Below are positions 61,727 to 64,000 of a stretch of 64,000 nucleotides of DNA, piece after piece. The DNA lies in NCBI GenBank assembly GCA_012845835.1, contig JABAKD010000026.1:248001-312000 (forward strand). Direction: 5' to 3'. The DNA comes from Undaria pinnatifida. Lineage: Eukaryota; Sar; Phaeophyceae; Laminariales; Alariaceae. The first letter of the stretch is position 1. The number at the start of each line of letters is the position of its first letter. Under the pieces are notes generated by a model. It saw only the letters and a program-made list of their open reading frames with translations, was not told the DNA's origin and made no database searches. The position numbers were made by a program, and so were the translations under genes.

Positions 61727-64000
61727 TCCCCCCATTAGTATGAACAGCTGTTTGTCAGCTGCAACATACTAATTAACGGTAGCAGGGATAGTGACAACCG
61801 CGAGGTGACACACTTCCTTTGGCGAAAACTACCGGTGATGTCTTTGAGTAGGTCGAACGGCCAACCGAAAATTACAAGAGGCAAATAGTGGCAAAACTCA
61901 AATAAAATCCACTGCTCTTCATAATTCTCACTGCGCGTTGGCTCGCGGCCCGACATCGACTTGCGCGAAGGTAAAACCGGCTTCCGGGAAAAACCCTTCG
62001 CTCCCCATCCCGAGAGCCCTAGAATTTAGACAACAACCGGAAACATCAAGTGACACTCGGACGTAAAATACTCTAAAAAAAAACCGTCCCTCGCTTGGTG
62101 TTCCCACTGTAGTTGCTGCCCGGCTCTCAACACCTACAGCGCGGGAAAAACCTGGCCATCCAGGAAAAAACCCATAGCGCAACGCCCTACAACACCAAAC
62201 TCACACAAACGCCACGGCACACCGCACGAACCCACTTGGGTGCTACCGAGCGCAGGGCCACCCTTCGACTACCAATCAGACCAGAACATCTAATCAGCCC
62301 GTCTCCAAAAATTCAAACTTTAACTGGCTGTCAACTGGGGGCACGCTCGAAAATCGGCAACACCATAACTTCCCCCCTAGCATAATGCGATGACAAGAGC
62401 CATATGCTATAGCAATACTGTGACTGTATAGCCAAGGGTACAGAGCCGCAAAACTTTTTACCGAAATAATGACCTCGAGGATAGGCTAACAAACCGAAAA
62501 CACAGGGGCCATAAGAGGGAAATCCTCGACAAAAACCCTCCCCCCTGCCTTTTCACTGCGTATTTGATCGCCTGACCATTCAATGGCTCAAAGTCCGAAT
62601 GTGAACGAATTTGACGTGCATGAAAGCAGACAAAAAGCACGACGGGCAAAGAATTATTAATCTTCGGCAAAAGCGGAACTCCGATGCGAGGCATCAAAGC
62701 ACAAAAATAGGAAGAATCTGACACAATAAACCTCAAACAAAGTAAACGGCATACAATATAATCCACGAAAACGCAATGTCGGTAGCTCAACAACATACCG
62801 CAAAAAGAAGAAAAGCATGACGGGCAAAGAGATCCTAAACCTTTGGCAAAAGCAGAACTCCGATGCCAGGTATCAAAGCACAAAAAGGTAGAATGTGACA
62901 TAAACCGAAAACAAAATCAACGGCTGAAGGTCGAGGATAAGCATGAAGCCCTCACCAAACAACCACTTGATAGTCTATTTAAATTCAACTCATACCCAAA
63001 TACCTGGTAGTAAACACGACCCCGTCACTTCTCAAGAGACTATACCAACAGCCTATCCGAATCTCAAAGCAGTGCCGATCCTAGAAACAGGGCATACCCC
63101 CCATGAGCTGTTAAATAAAATCAACGCAGATGCCCAGGGGAAACCCATACAACGAGCAAGAGCCCGATAAAATCCCATTGGTAACTCCGAAACGAAGCCA
63201 TTACAATCGCAGAACGATTGCAGCAGCACAGCAGTTGAGCGTCCAAAGTAAGTCAAACAAGGCAAAAAGCAAAACGAAACGACACGGCCAACAACGACCA
63301 ACACAAAAACAAAACATAGCAGCCAACACGGCTATCAAACATGAAAAAAACAAAGCAAAACGAACACGGCCAACAGTAACCAACACCAGAAAAAGGAAGA
63401 ATTTAGACTGGCAAACCAAGACCGGCAAGTGGCCTGAAATCGAAGGACTACAACGGCACGTAGTATGCAGCCTTCTGACGAACAAACACCTGTTCGCCTG
63501 TCAAAATCAAGCCCTATCCAACCACTGATTACAAACTCGTCACTGTTCAAGAGACTTCATACCGACAGTAGCTCGCACCCTTCATAAAATAGTGTCAATA
63601 AAGAAAAATAAAAAACAAGGAATTCAACTCGAACACTCGCACCCAACCCAAGTACAACAGCGTTCACAACGTCGTCGTACTATTGTAAAATAACACACAT
63701 CTTGCTGCCCCATACTGTTTTACACCCGGCCGACCGGTGCCCGGGTGATTCCCGTCTTAACCCACAACAAAACGGCATTCCCCCCGACCCCACTTTATCC
63801 AAAACGAAAAGCTAGGCCCAACGGACAGCTAACTACAGTGCCGCAGGAGGAAAATTGGCCACCGGGTCGAAACCCCCTGTATGTCTTGTATCATCCAAAC
63901 CATTGTGATTGCAACAATGGCCCCATCCAAACGATTACCATGGCCAGAACCTAAAATGCCAAGTAGCGCCCTACTCACCCATGCCCCTCAAAGTAGCGTG
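61727..64000 (-). other. Internal or 3' region of the right-edge element
   Basis: A/C-rich on the plus strand (T/G-rich on the minus), reminiscent of the long 3' region of the 49.5-kb gypsy element. There is a 178-bp repeat (GACGGGCAAAGA at 62641 and 62819) and an 82-bp one (ACACGGCCAACA at 63282 and 63364). Plus-strand frames 62943-63170 and 63130-63528 are lysine/asparagine-rich and not recognised. No retroelement domain is visible before the window edge. Confidence 0.35.

Noticed and set aside
1-64000. CRISPR array, bacterial operons or rRNA genes
   Set aside because: There are no regularly spaced identical repeats with unique spacers, no rRNA-like sequence, and gene content is eukaryotic retroelement.

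Overview
The window is eukaryotic nuclear DNA that is almost entirely mobile-element sequence. Evidence is the presence of three orders of retroelement (Ty3/gypsy, Ty1/copia, DIRS-type with a tyrosine recombinase), tRNA-derived SINEs with A-tails, short GT..AG introns (46 and 62 nt candidates), and no operons or Shine-Dalgarno-led genes. The mid-range base composition and element mix would fit a macroalga (for example a florideophyte red alga) or an oomycete; I cannot fix the species from sequence alone.

Layout. 1-2.1 kb: tandem poly-C modular repeats ending in a large inverted repeat. 2.1-3.05 kb: short copy of a hairpin-ended repeat family. 3.1-3.7 kb: array of a 41-bp unit. 4.6 kb: tRNA-like sequence. 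5.3-11.4 kb: decayed DIRS-type element (gag-like, RT, RNase H, tyrosine recombinase) with terminal direct repeats, the left one split by a SINE. 11.5-12.03 kb: left half of a 41-bp-unit element. 12.03-31.37 kb: what I read as a single old gypsy insertion on the minus strand. It has two LTRs about 8 percent apart, gag and a broken pol in 12.9-19.0 kb, and about 12 kb of later insertions in its leader, including poly-C repeats, an OTU-protease ORF and a three-copy tandem repeat. 31.37-31.47 kb: right half of the same 41-bp-unit element, cut again by an LTR, a primer-binding site carrying an unusually long tRNA copy, and an integrase fragment (to 32.9 kb).

33-35.7 kb is mostly unique, with one possible two-exon gene. 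35.93-41.73 kb is an intact, recent copia element on the minus strand (1,608-codon ORF, LTRs differing at one position, 5-bp target duplication) that cut a short minus-strand zinc-finger-like reading frame. 42.9-45.1 kb is a long copy of the hairpin-ended family with a degenerate tandem array inside. 45.3-45.6 kb is a 7-bp satellite. 45.9-46.3 kb is the first exon of a transporter-like gene broken by poly-C repeats. 47.2-49.5 kb holds SINEs and a stem-loop-rich segment.

49.53-57.12 kb is a recent gypsy element on the plus strand (LTRs differing at one position, 4-bp target duplication) with a short gag and a 1.4-kb-codon pol. 57.7-59.8 kb holds two more copies of the 41-bp-unit family, one cut by a poly-C element. 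61.27-61.73 kb is a probable LTR of a further minus-strand element running off the right edge.

Most genes here act for element replication. The few host-like pieces (OTU protease, transporter exon, zinc-finger exon, 33.9-kb gene) are small and mostly broken. The main biological story is layered nesting, readable from how interrupted repeats rejoin.
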